Source of the DNA: Paragorgia papillata
Lineage: Eukaryota; Cnidaria; Anthozoa; Scleralcyonacea; Coralliidae
Assembly (NCBI GenBank): GCA_035771165.1
Contig: JAWNZC010000349.1
Location: 62,001-126,000 of the forward strand
Length of the DNA: 64,000 nucleotides
Direction: 5' to 3'
Positions 63,446-64,000 of this stretch are shown here, piece after piece. The first letter of the stretch is position 1; each line of letters starts with the position of its first letter. The notes under the pieces were generated by a model. That model was not told the origin of the DNA and did not search any database. It was given only the letters and a program-made list of their open reading frames with translations. A program made the translations under genes and the position numbers.

Positions 63446-63663
63446 CTGTCGTTTGCACCTAAGTGGACACATCGCCCGTCAAAATATGTTCAAAATTTAA
63501 CCATTTTGAAATTGACACCGTTGGATTGGCAAGACGTGATTGACTAAGAGCACAAACATGTACGTATCGAAGAGAAACATAATATGTTTCCAAGGAAAAC
63601 TGTTTGACATTGAAATAGAACATGTTTTGGCGGGTGGTGTTTCCACTTAGGTGCAAGCGACTG
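63446..63663. mobile_element. Mariner-like MITE, TA target, 218 bp
   Basis: CTGTCGTTTGCACCTAAGTG and inverse cacttaggtgcaagcgactg, each flanked by TA (63444-63445, 63664-63665); inner arms gtcaaaatatgttc / gaacatgttttggc. Confidence 0.87.
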
Positions 63664-64000
63664 TACCTTATTAACCTACACCTTATTAACGTTGTTTGCT
63701 TGGTCATTACGGGAAAATGAATATCAGCCTGGGATATTTTATGTATGGATCGTGTTCTCTGTTAATAAGATGTTATCTTCCTTTTAATGTCTTGAATACA
63801 AACTAAGAGATGACTTAAAATGAACGTAATAGATCAAACACGGGTAGGAAACGTGTTTCATCCGACATTTAACTCCGAGAAGTTGGATGAAAATCCAGAC
63901 CGTAGGTTGTGTTTTAATTTTAATCAACTTCAAGGTGTTTGGATAGTGTTTGGTTTAGCTTCTTTGTTGGTCTCAAATTCCCGTAACTCCTGCACACTGT
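63664..64000. other. Intron 42, nothing recognised
   Basis: No exon with splice signals and Gly-X-Y found before the window edge. Confidence 0.5.

Overview
The window is eukaryotic genomic DNA from an invertebrate animal: AT-rich, intron-dense, packed with inverted-repeat transposons, and with no prokaryotic features. The repeat types and the vWA/WAP/collagen domain mix fit a cnidarian, most likely an anthozoan (coral or anemone). That assignment is inference from content, not a database match.

One large gene can be supported. It lies on the + strand, starts at 4484 and runs off the right edge. I assembled 42 coding exons (1525 codons in the window) from splice sites and reading phase. In order it encodes a signal peptide, vWA1, vWA2, a WAP domain, vWA3, a second WAP domain, vWA4, a short linker, a 20-triplet minor Gly-X-Y helix, a non-collagenous telopeptide-like exon, and the first 169 triplets of a long Gly-X-Y helix. 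Module exons of the N-terminal part are joined mostly by phase-1 introns. Every exon of the collagen part starts and ends in phase 0, and 24 of its 30 exons are 54 or 45 bp. This is a fibrillar-collagen exon pattern behind a collagen-VI/matrilin-like N-terminus. The C-terminal domain lies beyond 64000.

Layout: 1-4483 is upstream sequence with a 19-bp minisatellite, a TIR element at 1501-2635, a possible minus-strand 3' exon remnant near 3288-3435 and a hammerhead-like motif near 4116. Intron 1 (4575-7825) holds a 1.45-kb satellite that changes orientation twice. From 8173 to 23122 are the vWA/WAP exons, separated by many MITEs. From 23123 to 35276 are the linker, minor helix and telopeptide exons in long repeat-filled introns. 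From 35277 to 63315 is the major helix. The intron at 44047-48171 holds a 3.64-kb element with arms of about 1.2 kb and a SWIM-zinc-finger-like relic. The last introns carry penta- and tetranucleotide arrays.

The introns are mostly a record of non-autonomous DNA transposons. Several have target-site duplications I could read directly: 8 bp (hAT-like, 29604-30695 and 11558-11958), 7 bp (two 281-bp copies at 14151 and 20641), 10 bp (Mutator-like, 44091-44218), 5 bp (23565-24879, with a reconstructable empty site), TA (mariner-like) and TTA (Harbinger-like). There are also two copies of a 5S-rRNA-derived SINE and several tRNA-like SINE heads. I found no second intact protein-coding gene, no CRISPR and no intact rRNA gene.
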